Source: JACCYQ01 sp036675565 (lineage in GTDB: Bacteria; Bacteroidota; Bacteroidia; Chitinophagales; Chitinophagaceae). From it: 8,690 bases of DNA. The number at the start of each line of letters is the position of its first letter. Within the stretch, counting starts at the first letter, position 1. Location of the stretch: contig JAKFER010000077.1 in assembly GCA_036675565.1 (NCBI GenBank), positions 1 through 8,690 on the forward strand. The letters are read 5' to 3'. The notes beneath the pieces are model-generated. The model was not told the origin of the DNA and made no database searches. It was given only the letters and a program-made list of their open reading frames with translations. Positions 1-5,200 of the stretch are shown one piece after another. The translations under genes were made by a program, and so were the position numbers.

Positions 1-58
1 AATTCTTGAATTCATTTTTACCTGTTACTGTAAGCATAACTGAATAAAACGAAAACCT

Positions 59-199
59 ATGTCTGATATCCTTTGGTCCGCAATTATCATAGCTGTTTTA
101 TTCCAGGTGTTTAACATGCTGCGGAAAATGGGCAAGAAAGGTAAAGTTGTAAAAATGGATAAACCGGAACTGGAGGAGTGGGAGGAAAAAATAAGTTAA
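59..199 (+). CDS. 46-residue single-span membrane peptide
   Basis: I do not recognise this small protein. It starts MSDILWSAII, has one hydrophobic segment at about residues 4-20 (ending near FQVFNML), then a strongly basic stretch (about residues 22-33, rich in Lys) and an acidic tail (PELEEWEEKIS). That layout suggests an inner-membrane peptide with a short N-terminus and a charged cytoplasmic tail. Phage-encoded peptides of this sort include holin-like and host-envelope-modifying proteins, but nothing here proves either role. The ATG follows an A-rich leader (ataaaacgaaaacct) with no Shine-Dalgarno, as is usual in Bacteroidota. The gene ends at TAA 197-199, and a structured leader for the HNH gene follows at once. 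Confidence 0.6.
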   Translation: MSDILWSAIIIAVLFQVFNMLRKMGKKGKVVKMDKPELEEWEEKIS

Positions 200-294
200 C
201 TAAGTTTTGGATTATACGAATTGAGTAAACATCCCGGTTGGGTTTCCACTCACGCCGGTTCTTTTAAAAATTAGTTCTTTTAAATAATGCAGAG
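200..294 (+). promoter_or_regulatory. Structured leader upstream of the HNH gene
   Basis: This non-coding leader begins directly after the upstream stop codon with TAAGTTTTGG (201-210). It then holds a hairpin: TGAGTAAAC (222-230) pairs with GTTT-cc-ACTCA (242-252), giving 9 bp with a 2-base bulge and an 11-base loop. The string TTTTAAAAA follows at 262-270, then a second A/T-rich stretch and the ATG at 295. The leader at 1451-1528 has the same order of parts. It may combine a phage promoter with a hairpin that attenuates transcription or masks the start. The role is inferred; the pairing is seen directly. Confidence 0.45.
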
Positions 295-702
295 ATGTAC
301 AAGAAAATAAGAATTAACAAGGGTAAAACAAAAGATGAGCACAGGCTAAAGGTGGAAGAAAGGATCGGTAGAACTCTTTCATTTAACGAAGTGGTCCACC
401 ACAGGGATGAAAATAAAACAAATAACCAGGATAATAACTTGACTCTGATGAGCAGGAGTAAACACACTTCAATGCACATGTTAGGGAGAAAACTATCTGA
501 TGCGACAAAGGAAAAGCTAAGGCTAATCGGGATGCAAAAAAGAACTAAAGCAAAGTTGACTATTGAGCAGGTTACAGAAATAAAAAAGTTACTCAAACAG
601 AACACTAAAGTATCTGAATTGTGTAAAAAATTTAACGTGTGTAGGTCAAATATATATCAAATAAAAAGAGGCGATATATATGATTGGGTTAAAGCAGAGT
701 GA
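295..702 (+). CDS. HNH homing-type endonuclease with C-terminal helix-turn-helix
   Basis: This is probably a free-standing phage HNH endonuclease that nicks or cuts DNA. Residues about 15-61 carry the classic core: EHRLKVEERIGR, then EVVHHRDENKTNN with His35-His36, then DNNLTLMSRSKHTSMH with His57 and His61. This is the usual beta-beta-alpha metal site, with the His pair followed by the Asn-containing loop and the final His. Residues about 88-132 look like a helix-turn-helix specificity module (SELCKKFNVCRSNIYQIKRG), a common appendage of phage homing endonucleases. At 135 residues it is a normal size and appears intact. It sits alone between two structured non-coding segments and has no overlapping partner, which fits a mobile or late-acquired gene. 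I searched the flanks for group I intron core motifs and found none. Confidence 0.88.
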   Translation: MYKKIRINKGKTKDEHRLKVEERIGRTLSFNEVVHHRDENKTNNQDNNLTLMSRSKHTSMHMLGRKLSDATKEKLRLIGMQKRTKAKLTIEQVTEIKKLLKQNTKVSELCKKFNVCRSNIYQIKRGDIYDWVKAE

Positions 703-873
703 TGGCATAAAAACAGATCGTTCCTGTTCTCTGCACCAATAGCTGAAAAGCCCATGACAGGGTATGTCACTTTCAGCGAAGCATCCCTTAGAAGTTGACG
801 GCGATAGGGGTGTAGGATAATGACCAACTTCTGACAGCCTGGAAAGACAGGCAACTTTTAAAAACAATTCGAA
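703..873 (+). ncRNA. Candidate structured RNA or leader with possible pseudoknot
   Basis: No credible gene lies in these 171 bases, but they are dense in self-complementary segments. Hairpin 1 is AACAG 712-716 with CTGTT 724-728. Hairpin 2 is GCTGAAA 742-748 with TTTCAGC 771-777, enclosing TGACA 755-759 with TGTCA 765-769. Next come two interleaved stems: CATCCCT 782-788 with AGGGGTG 806-812 (one G-U pair), and AGAAGTTG 790-797 with CAACTTCT 825-832. Their order makes an H-type pseudoknot or a two-state switch. Hairpin 3 is GCCTG 837-841 with CAGGC 848-852, followed by aacTTTTAAAAAC and the lipoprotein ATG at 874. It could be a cis-regulatory leader, a trans-acting RNA or a ribozyme. I match it to no known family. 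Confidence 0.5.
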
Positions 874-1149
874 ATGAAAAATATCACTATCCTTTTAATT
901 ACTGTGATCCTAATATCCTGTAGTAAACAAAGTGCCGACTTAATGCCGGTTGAAAGATCAGTAACATATCTGAGGCACTTGTATAATGACAACGGCCAAT
1001 ATTTAACCACTGATACGAGCATTCATTTCTGCAAAGTTTCAGGTGAAGAGCTTAAAAGATTTGAAAGTAAAGGAAACGGTGAAATTACTTTTTGCGGGAC
1101 TTATAATAAACTGGAATTGGTGATTGGAACAGCGTGTAAAAATAATTAA
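874..1149 (+). CDS. Small lipoprotein, 91 residues
   Basis: This is a secreted lipoprotein of unknown function. Residues 1-15 form a signal peptide (MKNITILLITVILIS) and a clear lipobox, LISC, places the lipidated cysteine at Cys16. The mature chain is about 76 residues and has three more cysteines (53, 74, 88), leaving scope for a disulfide. The segment VSGEELKRFESKGNGEITFCGTY looks like a small folded domain that I do not recognise. Some phages encode small lipoproteins that block their own receptor (superinfection exclusion); that role is possible here but is inference only. The ATG follows the structured segment 703-873 and the leader aaaaacaattcgaa. Confidence 0.72.
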   Translation: MKNITILLITVILISCSKQSADLMPVERSVTYLRHLYNDNGQYLTTDTSIHFCKVSGEELKRFESKGNGEITFCGTYNKLELVIGTACKNN

Positions 1150-1150
1150 A

Positions 1151-1450
1151 ATGAGTAATACAAAATTTACGCCGGGGCCTTGGTTACATAACAAAAAGTT
1201 TGAACTATATAAAAAAAATTATTATTCAGAAATAATATCTGGCAAAGGCTTCTTTGATACGAAAGACAAACAAGGGTTCTCCATTGCTGGTATTATGTCT
1301 GATGCTGATGCCAAACTAATAGCATCGGTGCCGGAATTGTTGGAAAATCTTATAAGAATTATTGACAGGATTGAAGAAAATGGATACCACACTTCTTTTA
1401 CATCTGCCTATGAAAGAGCAAAAGCCGCAATCAAAAAAGCAACTCTTTAA
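1151..1450 (+). CDS. TPGPW-type conserved phage protein, 99 residues
   Basis: This belongs by eye to a very common family of small phage proteins of unknown function. The family opens with (K/R)xTPGPW and ends with an ADAxLIAxxPELLExL helix plus a short tail ending AIxKA. Here the N-terminus is MSNTKFTPGPWLH, the middle is a beta-rich variable stretch, residues about 51-66 read DADAKLIASVPELLEN, and the C-terminus is RAKAAIKKATL. An in-frame ATG exists at 1124, but it lies inside the lipoprotein gene. The ATG at 1151, one base after that gene's TAA, matches the family N-terminus and is preceded by the A-rich aataattaaa. It is probably co-transcribed with the lipoprotein. Confidence 0.75.
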   Translation: MSNTKFTPGPWLHNKKFELYKKNYYSEIISGKGFFDTKDKQGFSIAGIMSDADAKLIASVPELLENLIRIIDRIEENGYHTSFTSAYERAKAAIKKATL

Positions 1451-1528
1451 AATAGGTTTTGGTTCTATGGTAAGCAAGGGGAGTGGTAGCGTCAGATACT
1501 CCATTCCCCAATTTTAAAAACATTTTTT
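1451..1528 (+). promoter_or_regulatory. Structured leader with GC-rich hairpin
   Basis: This short non-coding leader starts with TAGGTTTTGG (1453-1462), nearly identical to the start of the leader at 200. It contains a strong hairpin: GGGGAGTGG 1478-1486 pairs with CCATTCCCC 1501-1509, 9 bp with one G-U pair and a 14-base loop. Then come AATTTTAAAAAC and a T6 tract before the ATG at 1529. Hairpin plus T-rich sequence resembles an intrinsic terminator or attenuator placed just before a start codon. The shared order with 200-294 suggests a common regulatory cassette. Confidence 0.45.
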
Positions 1529-1690
1529 ATGAAAGAATACTTGAAACAAAGATACTATTGGTGGGCGCATTTATTATGGTCTATTAAGGTTCTTGTAAAA
1601 TGCTTTTTTAAGATGGATTATAAAGGAATGGTTGAGGCTTACTACTGGACTAAAATTCATTTAACTCATAAAAGCCGTAGAATAAAATAA
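1529..1690 (+). CDS. Hypothetical 53-residue aromatic and basic protein
   Basis: I do not recognise a family. The protein reads MKEYLKQRYYWWAHLLWS at the N-terminus, has a moderately hydrophobic stretch at residues about 11-27 (WWAHLLW, then VLVKCFF), a central MDYKGMVEAYYW, and a basic tail ending KSRRIK. It contains four Trp and five Tyr among 53 residues. This could be a membrane-associated helix or a small DNA- or protein-binding peptide. The ATG follows a T6 tract after the hairpin leader, and the next gene starts 5 bases beyond its TAA, so the two are probably one unit. Confidence 0.55.
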   Translation: MKEYLKQRYYWWAHLLWSIKVLVKCFFKMDYKGMVEAYYWTKIHLTHKSRRIK

Positions 1691-1695
1691 TCGTT

Positions 1696-1872
1696 ATGCA
1701 AAAGAATTTAACTCCTTATCAAGAATTTCAGCTTCACACATACGGTAATATTTTGCCTGAAACAAAGAATACAAAAGATGAAGACCTGGAAGAATCGGGA
1801 TTGGAAGAGTTAAACCGTTTAGCTGAATGGACTGATTCACTTGCAGAATTGGAGCTAATGACACACGAATAA
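1696..1872 (+). CDS. Hypothetical 58-residue acidic protein
   Basis: This is an unrecognised small acidic protein starting MQKNLTPYQEFQLHTYGN. The C-terminal half (about residues 25-58) is a Glu/Asp/Leu-rich helix, KDEDLEESGLEELNRL then AEWTDSLAELELM, likely amphipathic. Its composition is ordinary protein rather than random translation, and it sits 5 bases after the preceding stop, which supports it as a real gene. Small acidic phage proteins are sometimes DNA mimics or adaptors, but nothing here is specific. It ends just before the hairpin at 1877-1897 that separates this segment from the recombination operon. Confidence 0.55.
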   Translation: MQKNLTPYQEFQLHTYGNILPETKNTKDEDLEESGLEELNRLAEWTDSLAELELMTHE

Positions 1873-1876
1873 AAAA

Positions 1877-1897
1877 AGTGCGAGGACAAGTCGCACT
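1877..1897 (-). terminator. Hairpin reading as a minus-strand terminator
   Basis: AGTGCGA (1877-1883) and TCGCACT (1891-1897) form a perfect 7-bp stem with a 7-base loop. On the minus strand the stem is followed by a run of seven T (the A-run at 1871-1877), the textbook intrinsic terminator shape. On the plus strand there is no T-tract, so there it may instead be a leader hairpin for the RecT-like gene at 1924. Since no minus-strand gene is seen nearby, a terminator role would concern antisense transcription. Confidence 0.5.
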
Positions 1898-1923
1898 AAT
1901 TATAAAATAAAAATTATAAAGCT

Positions 1924-2637
1924 ATGAGCAACGAAGTTATGAAAATTCAGCAAATACCAATAACTGAAATTATGTCCATTGGCAAAGCCTTTGTCGAAAG
2001 CGGCATGTTTCCCGATGTTAAGAGCGCAGCGCAGGCGGTCGTTAAGATCCAGGCAGGGCAAGAAATCGGGATTCCGCCCTTTGCCGCCATGACCGGAATA
2101 CATATCATTCAGGGACGCCCGACCGTTGGCGCTGGCCTGATCGCCTCAAAGGTTAAATCTTCCGGCAAGTATAACTACAAGGTTGTAGAGAACACAGAGC
2201 GAAAGTGCAGCATTGACTTCTACGAGGGTAAGGAAATGATCGGCAATTCCACATTCACAATCGAGGACGCAAAGAAAGCCGGCACAAAGAATATCGACAA
2301 GTTCCCTAAAAACATGCTTTTCGCCCGGGCTATCTCCAACGGAGTTAAATGGTTTACTCCTGACGTTTTTAACGGCCCGGTTTACACCCCTGAGGAAATG
2401 AATGTAGAGCAAAAGACAGAGGACGCACAGCCAGATACTTATTCAGTAGTCAATGAACCGTCCGACGTAACGGCGGAAGATGATTTTTTACAGTCATGGA
2501 AAGATGAACTGCAGAAGTGCAGCAAGCCTACTGAACTGGTTCAGTTATATAAAGGGAACGCGCCAACGGTCGAAGCCGACCAACGCCTGAAACAAATGTT
2601 TAAACAACGGGAAGCCGAAATAAAGAAAACAGCGTGA
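1924..2637 (+). CDS. recT: RecT-like single-strand annealing protein
   Basis: This is a likely phage recombinase of the RecT type, promoting annealing of complementary single strands during replication and recombination. Residues about 25-62 match the common block in phage RecT-like proteins: FPDVKSAAQAVVKIQAGQEI, then GIPPFAAMTGIHIIQGRPTV. Residues about 110-155 carry the second block, STFTIEDAKKAG, FPKNMLFARAISNGVKWF and DVFNGPVYTPEEM. A short acidic linker (about residues 160-188) leads to a helical C-terminal module (WKDELQKCSKPTELVQLYKG) of the sort often attached to these proteins. It lacks a Shine-Dalgarno and begins in an A/T-rich leader. Its stop overlaps the GTG of the next gene (GTGA). 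No partner exonuclease is visible in the window. Confidence 0.7.
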   Translation: MSNEVMKIQQIPITEIMSIGKAFVESGMFPDVKSAAQAVVKIQAGQEIGIPPFAAMTGIHIIQGRPTVGAGLIASKVKSSGKYNYKVVENTERKCSIDFYEGKEMIGNSTFTIEDAKKAGTKNIDKFPKNMLFARAISNGVKWFTPDVFNGPVYTPEEMNVEQKTEDAQPDTYSVVNEPSDVTAEDDFLQSWKDELQKCSKPTELVQLYKGNAPTVEADQRLKQMFKQREAEIKKTA

Positions 2638-2843
2638 TCGAATCAACATCATACGAGGCCTGGCTGTACGACAACCTCAGCCCCGACGAGCAGTTGATGT
2701 ACTGCCATTACCCCGCCCGGCAACCCTCCGCCCTTGCCCTCAAGATGAAGGACGCGGATAAGTACCCCGACAGGGAAACGGTAAGTGAGGCGGAGCAGGT
2801 GAGGCAGGAGGATGAATATTTGGCTAAATGTGGAGTGATATGA
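2634..2843 (+). CDS. GC-rich 69-residue protein coupled to the RecT-like gene
   Basis: I do not recognise this protein. It starts at GTG within the RecT-like stop (GTGA), and its own TGA overlaps the ATG of the next gene (ATGA), so it is coupled on both sides. The chain is highly charged: YEAWLYDNLSPDEQLMYCHY, a Pro/Ala-rich turn PARQPSALA, then a hydrophilic helix with VSEAEQVRQEDEYLAKCG. Codons are strikingly rich in C and G at third positions, unlike the A/T-rich genes on either side, which suggests a different origin. It is perhaps a small helper of recombination, by position only. Confidence 0.6.
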   Translation: MIESTSYEAWLYDNLSPDEQLMYCHYPARQPSALALKMKDADKYPDRETVSEAEQVRQEDEYLAKCGVI

Positions 2844-3298
2844 TTATGACAAAAAATATGATCAACGCTGCGCCAGTCGATAATAAAGACCTGTGGCAGA
2901 CGCCTGACCACATATTTAATTCTCTTGATCAGATCTACAATTTCACGCTAGATCCTTGCTGTGATTACCACACTGCTTTATGCGGTAAGTTTTATACCCC
3001 TGTTGAAAACGGACTTATTCAATCGTGGTCTGGCGAATCTGTTTTTGTTAACCCGCCGTATAGCCGTTATAATATTGATAATTGGGTGGATAAGTGCTTT
3101 GAGGAAATGAAAACATCAGAGATTATTGCCCTGCTACCTGTTTCAACATCAGCCGACTGGTTTCAAAAGTTGATTGGTCAATCACTTTATTTCGTGGATA
3201 AACGTATCAGGTTTAAAGGCGCTCCATACACAGCTCCATTCAGTTCAGTAATTGTCAGGTTTAACAACGAAAACAAAAACTATTCTTTTAGGCAGTGA
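2840..3298 (+). CDS. dam: Phage DNA N6-adenine methyltransferase (Dam type)
   Basis: This likely transfers methyl groups from S-adenosylmethionine to N6 of adenine in phage DNA. It has the family's signature order: LWQTPDHIFNSLDQ near residue 18, the FTLDPC motif at residues 35-40, a WSGESVFVNPPYS block with the catalytic NPPY at residues 71-74, then ALLPVSTSADWFQKL and APFSSVIVRF near the C-terminus. At 152 residues it is typical of the compact phage Dam family (Pfam PF05869). An upstream in-frame ATG exists at 2828, but the ATG at 2840 overlaps the previous TGA as ATGA, the pattern seen throughout this operon. Methylation probably protects against host restriction. Its stop is overlapped by the GTG of the NinB-like gene. 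Confidence 0.85.
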   Translation: MIMTKNMINAAPVDNKDLWQTPDHIFNSLDQIYNFTLDPCCDYHTALCGKFYTPVENGLIQSWSGESVFVNPPYSRYNIDNWVDKCFEEMKTSEIIALLPVSTSADWFQKLIGQSLYFVDKRIRFKGAPYTAPFSSVIVRFNNENKNYSFRQ

Positions 3299-3720
3299 AG
3301 AAAGATTTCGTCATAGTCCGAATCATCGACGGCGGCATTGATAATATCAAGGGCATTGTTAACCTGTTCGTTGGCGTCCCTGATGGCAAGTATATCGTTG
3401 AACGGTCACGGTATAACAAGCGGAGTAACCAACAGAACCGGTATTATTTCGGTTTAGTAATTCCCCTGGTTAAGAAAGGAATTGCAGACCTCGGAACGGA
3501 ACTAACCACAGAGGAAACACACGAGTTCTTAAAGGCAAGGTTCAACTATACCGAGTTAGTCAATGAAGATACCGCCGAAGTGCTGCAGCTACCACGAAGC
3601 ACCGCTGCGCTCAGTAAGGTTGAGTTTATGGAATACATTGAACGGATACAGGTTTTTGCATCACAGTTTTTAAACATTGTTATTCCTGATCCGGGTGAAC
3701 AAATGGAAATGAATTATTAA
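3295..3720 (+). CDS. ninB: NinB-like recombination protein
   Basis: This resembles NinB (Orf) of lambdoid phages, which binds single-stranded DNA and SSB and supports RecF/RecBCD-type recombination. The best evidence is the block YNKRSNQQNRYYFGLVIPLV (about residues 39-58), which matches the (K/R)RSxxQNRYYxG signature, followed by helices TTEETHEFLKARF (about 71-83) and a C-terminal FMEYIERIQVFASQFLNIVIPDPG. Its 141 residues agree with the family. The GTG start overlaps the methyltransferase stop. With RecT upstream, this forms a recombination set. Confidence 0.7.
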   Translation: MKKDFVIVRIIDGGIDNIKGIVNLFVGVPDGKYIVERSRYNKRSNQQNRYYFGLVIPLVKKGIADLGTELTTEETHEFLKARFNYTELVNEDTAEVLQLPRSTAALSKVEFMEYIERIQVFASQFLNIVIPDPGEQMEMNY

Positions 3721-3739
3721 ACAAGTAAATCAATAATCA

Positions 3740-4159
3740 ATGAAACAATTTATGCCGGAACTGACTGCCAAAGAGCGGTTAATGATCATGCAGGAAAATG
3801 CTGCAAAGGTTGAAGTAACTACCTACCAAAAAGTTTTAACCGCTGATGAACTGTCAGCCAGGCGAGAAGATTTTGTAGACAACTGCGAAAAGCTGGGAAA
3901 GCTGGAAGATGAACTCAAAGAAATTAAAGACGATTTCAAGTTGAGAACAGACCCGCTTTCCAAGGCAAACAAAAAGTTACTTACTGAGATCAAAACAAAG
4001 CAAACCTCTGTTGATGGCACACTGTACCTGATGGCTAACCATGAAGATGGAATGATGGAAACCTACGATAACGATGGTTTTTTAGTCAGTACCCGCCGCC
4101 TCCGTCCAGAAGAAAAGCAAGCAAATATTTTTTCACTTGGTAAAACAGCAGCCCATTAA
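3740..4159 (+). CDS. Conserved-looking coiled-coil phage protein
   Basis: The function is unknown. Residues about 33-90 form a long charged helix, probably a coiled coil: LTADELSARREDFVDNCEKL, KLEDELKEIKDDFKLRTDPL and KKLLTEIKTKQT. A small beta-like segment follows (MMETYDNDGFLVSTRRLRPEE), and the tail reads QANIFSL. From memory, similar proteins with a coiled coil followed by a 'Y-N-D/A-D-G' strand and an RP-E tail occur beside recombination genes in Bacteroidota prophages; I cannot verify this. It could act in recombination or as a nuclease modulator, by position only. It starts 19 bases after the NinB-like gene, behind an A-rich leader with no Shine-Dalgarno, and is followed after two bases by the next gene. 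Confidence 0.6.
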   Translation: MKQFMPELTAKERLMIMQENAAKVEVTTYQKVLTADELSARREDFVDNCEKLGKLEDELKEIKDDFKLRTDPLSKANKKLLTEIKTKQTSVDGTLYLMANHEDGMMETYDNDGFLVSTRRLRPEEKQANIFSLGKTAAH

Positions 4160-4161
4160 TT

Positions 4162-4532
4162 ATGGAAAAACTTGAATTAAAAATAGAAAACACAAACGGG
4201 GAATTAATTATTCGTGAAGGGAATGCACAAGAGCCTTTACCTCTCAAAGAGCCTAAGATCATTAATATCTCTGGTGACATTCATTCAGTAGCCAACTTTA
4301 TCAACAACAGGACCGCCGGATATAGTTCACAGGCTATTGACAAAAACAAAGCCGTTGTATCAGTTGACAAGTTTCACAAAACAATTTCGCTGCAACTTGA
4401 CCCGGAAAATCACTACGGCGCAACTGTTACCGCTAAACTGGAACAATCAAAGGAGCTTGAACAGTCAGGCATAGGTTTAAGAAGTGGTCACGTTTCGAGC
4501 TGGAATTAATTATTAAAGAATATTCTCAATGA
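4162..4532 (+). pseudogene. Frameshifted gene of a phage protein family, about 123 residues
   Basis: Read in the first frame, this gives 115 residues ending at TAA 4507-4509 with an odd tail, RSGHVSSWN. The chain shows IINISGDIHSVANFINNRTA, KAVVSVDKFHKTISLQLDPE and HYGATVTAKLE, followed by ELEQSGIG. If the frame moves back one base around 4479, the tail becomes KKWSRFELELIIKEYSQ and stops at TGA 4530-4532. That looks more like the 'GI...W..FEL..I' end I recall from related proteins, and it overlaps the next ATG as ATGA, as elsewhere in this operon. The likely cause is a single indel between 4461 and 4507 or a read error. Function unknown, possibly with the coiled-coil partner upstream. The related proteins I recall are longer, so this copy may also be shortened. 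Confidence 0.55.
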
Positions 4533-4678
4533 CAGTCACCCACGATCAAACCGGCCTATCTAAACCGAAATTAAAGGCCGGGGATAAAGTGACGGTAATA
4601 AGGGTTGCTGATAAAATGGTACTGGTTTCGAGAGATGGAATAAAGTTTTGGGTACACGAAAAATATTTAAGCGAATAA
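4529..4678 (+). CDS. 49-residue SH3-like beta protein
   Basis: This small gene has an ATG that overlaps the TGA of the shifted frame of the upstream gene (ATGA). The predicted chain is MTVTHDQTGLSKPK followed by alternating beta-type strands: LKAGDKVTVIRVADK, MVLVSRDGIKFWVH and EKYLSE. That pattern suggests a compact SH3- or KOW-like barrel, a fold found in small nucleic-acid- or peptide-binding proteins, but this is a guess from pattern only. It ends 10 bases before the next start. Confidence 0.55.
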   Translation: MTVTHDQTGLSKPKLKAGDKVTVIRVADKMVLVSRDGIKFWVHEKYLSE

Positions 4679-4688
4679 AACAAACTAT

Positions 4689-4922
4689 ATGAACGCAACT
4701 AAATTAACGCCAAAGCAAAGAGAGTTGTTTGAAAAATTAAAAGCCACACCGGGGGGGGTATTACGTAAGCACGTTAAACCAACCAATATTGTTTGTTACC
4801 GCCTGCTTGACAAAGATATGCGGCCATTATCAAACTATACAATGTCTTTGGTTGATAAACTTATTGATAAGGATATTCTTTACTTAAACGGTTTCGATTA
4901 TCAGTTAAAAGCAACATCATGA
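4689..4922 (+). CDS. 77-residue protein, probable winged helix
   Basis: The sequence suggests a small helix-turn-helix or winged-helix protein: LTPKQRELFEKLKATPGGVL as the first helices, then YRLLDKDMRPLSNYTMSLVD, then LIDKDILYLNGFDYQL as a beta wing. The repeated 'trigger' layout (helix, turn, recognition helix, wing) is typical of small phage DNA-binding proteins, so a regulator is possible but not shown. It contains an uninterrupted run of eight G at 4751-4758 coding Pro-Gly-Gly, a site prone to slippage. Its TGA is overlapped by the next ATG. Confidence 0.6.
   Translation: MNATKLTPKQRELFEKLKATPGGVLRKHVKPTNIVCYRLLDKDMRPLSNYTMSLVDKLIDKDILYLNGFDYQLKATS
4751..4758 (+). repeat. G8 homopolymer in coding sequence
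   Basis: Eight consecutive G lie within codons 21-23 of the gene at 4689. Such tracts change length during replication and are also common sequencing errors. A change of one base would truncate the protein within a few codons. Confidence 0.9.
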
Positions 4923-5200
4923 AATTACCAAACGGATTGCCAAGTCCTTTAAATGACACTCAGGATACTCTTTTAGCCCTGATATTAAACAGAAGTCTTA
5001 CCAGTATTGAATTAAGGCGAATGACTAAAAGCAGTTATCCCCCGGCCCGTGTGGCAGATTGTAAAAAGCATGTATCAATTTACAAAACAAATGAGCCTTA
5101 CGTAAACAGGAGAGGGGAAAAGTCAAGCATTGCCAGGTATCACCTTGCTACGCCAATGATTGAGGCTAAGAAAATTTACAAACAACTGGTATCAAAATGA
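4919..5200 (+). CDS. Helix-turn-helix protein, 93 residues
   Basis: This is probably a small winged helix-turn-helix protein. Residues about 13-48 read DTQDTLLALILNRSLTSIEL, then RRMTKSSYPPARVADCKK, like the 'screen a gene, then ARV-x-DL' layout of phage HTH proteins. Residues about 60-76 (VNRRGEKSSIARYHL) resemble the closing beta wing. This is the fold used by many phage regulators and small DNA-binding helpers (compare the HTH_39 family), but I am not certain of the family. It is coupled to both neighbours by ATGA overlaps (4919-4922 and 5197-5200), placing it in the middle of the operon. Confidence 0.6.
   Translation: MKLPNGLPSPLNDTQDTLLALILNRSLTSIELRRMTKSSYPPARVADCKKHVSIYKTNEPYVNRRGEKSSIARYHLATPMIEAKKIYKQLVSK

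Noticed and set aside
1..47. C-terminal end of an upstream gene
   Set aside because: Two frames read to stops (TGA 41-43 and TAA 45-47) from the window edge, and there is too little sequence to choose between them.
264..605. Minus-strand reading frames such as this one and others at 2146, 3823, 6833 and 8472
   Set aside because: They are antisense to well-supported plus-strand genes or non-coding gaps, have low-complexity composition, and show no recognisable domain.
754..798. Leader peptide MTGYVTFSEASLRS inside the folded segment
   Set aside because: Only 14 codons, overlapping two stems, and no strong initiation context.
200..873. A group I intron carrying the HNH gene as its internal frame
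   Set aside because: HNH flanked by folded DNA invited this idea, but I could not find the conserved core (P7-type guanosine site or related elements), and the flanking genes do not join into one protein.
1124..1150. Extended N-terminus for the TPGPW protein
   Set aside because: The extra nine residues lie inside the lipoprotein gene, and the family N-terminus begins at the ATG at 1151.
2828..2839. Upstream start for the methyltransferase
   Set aside because: The ATG at 2840 gives the 4-base ATGA overlap used across this operon, and the extra four residues add no family feature.
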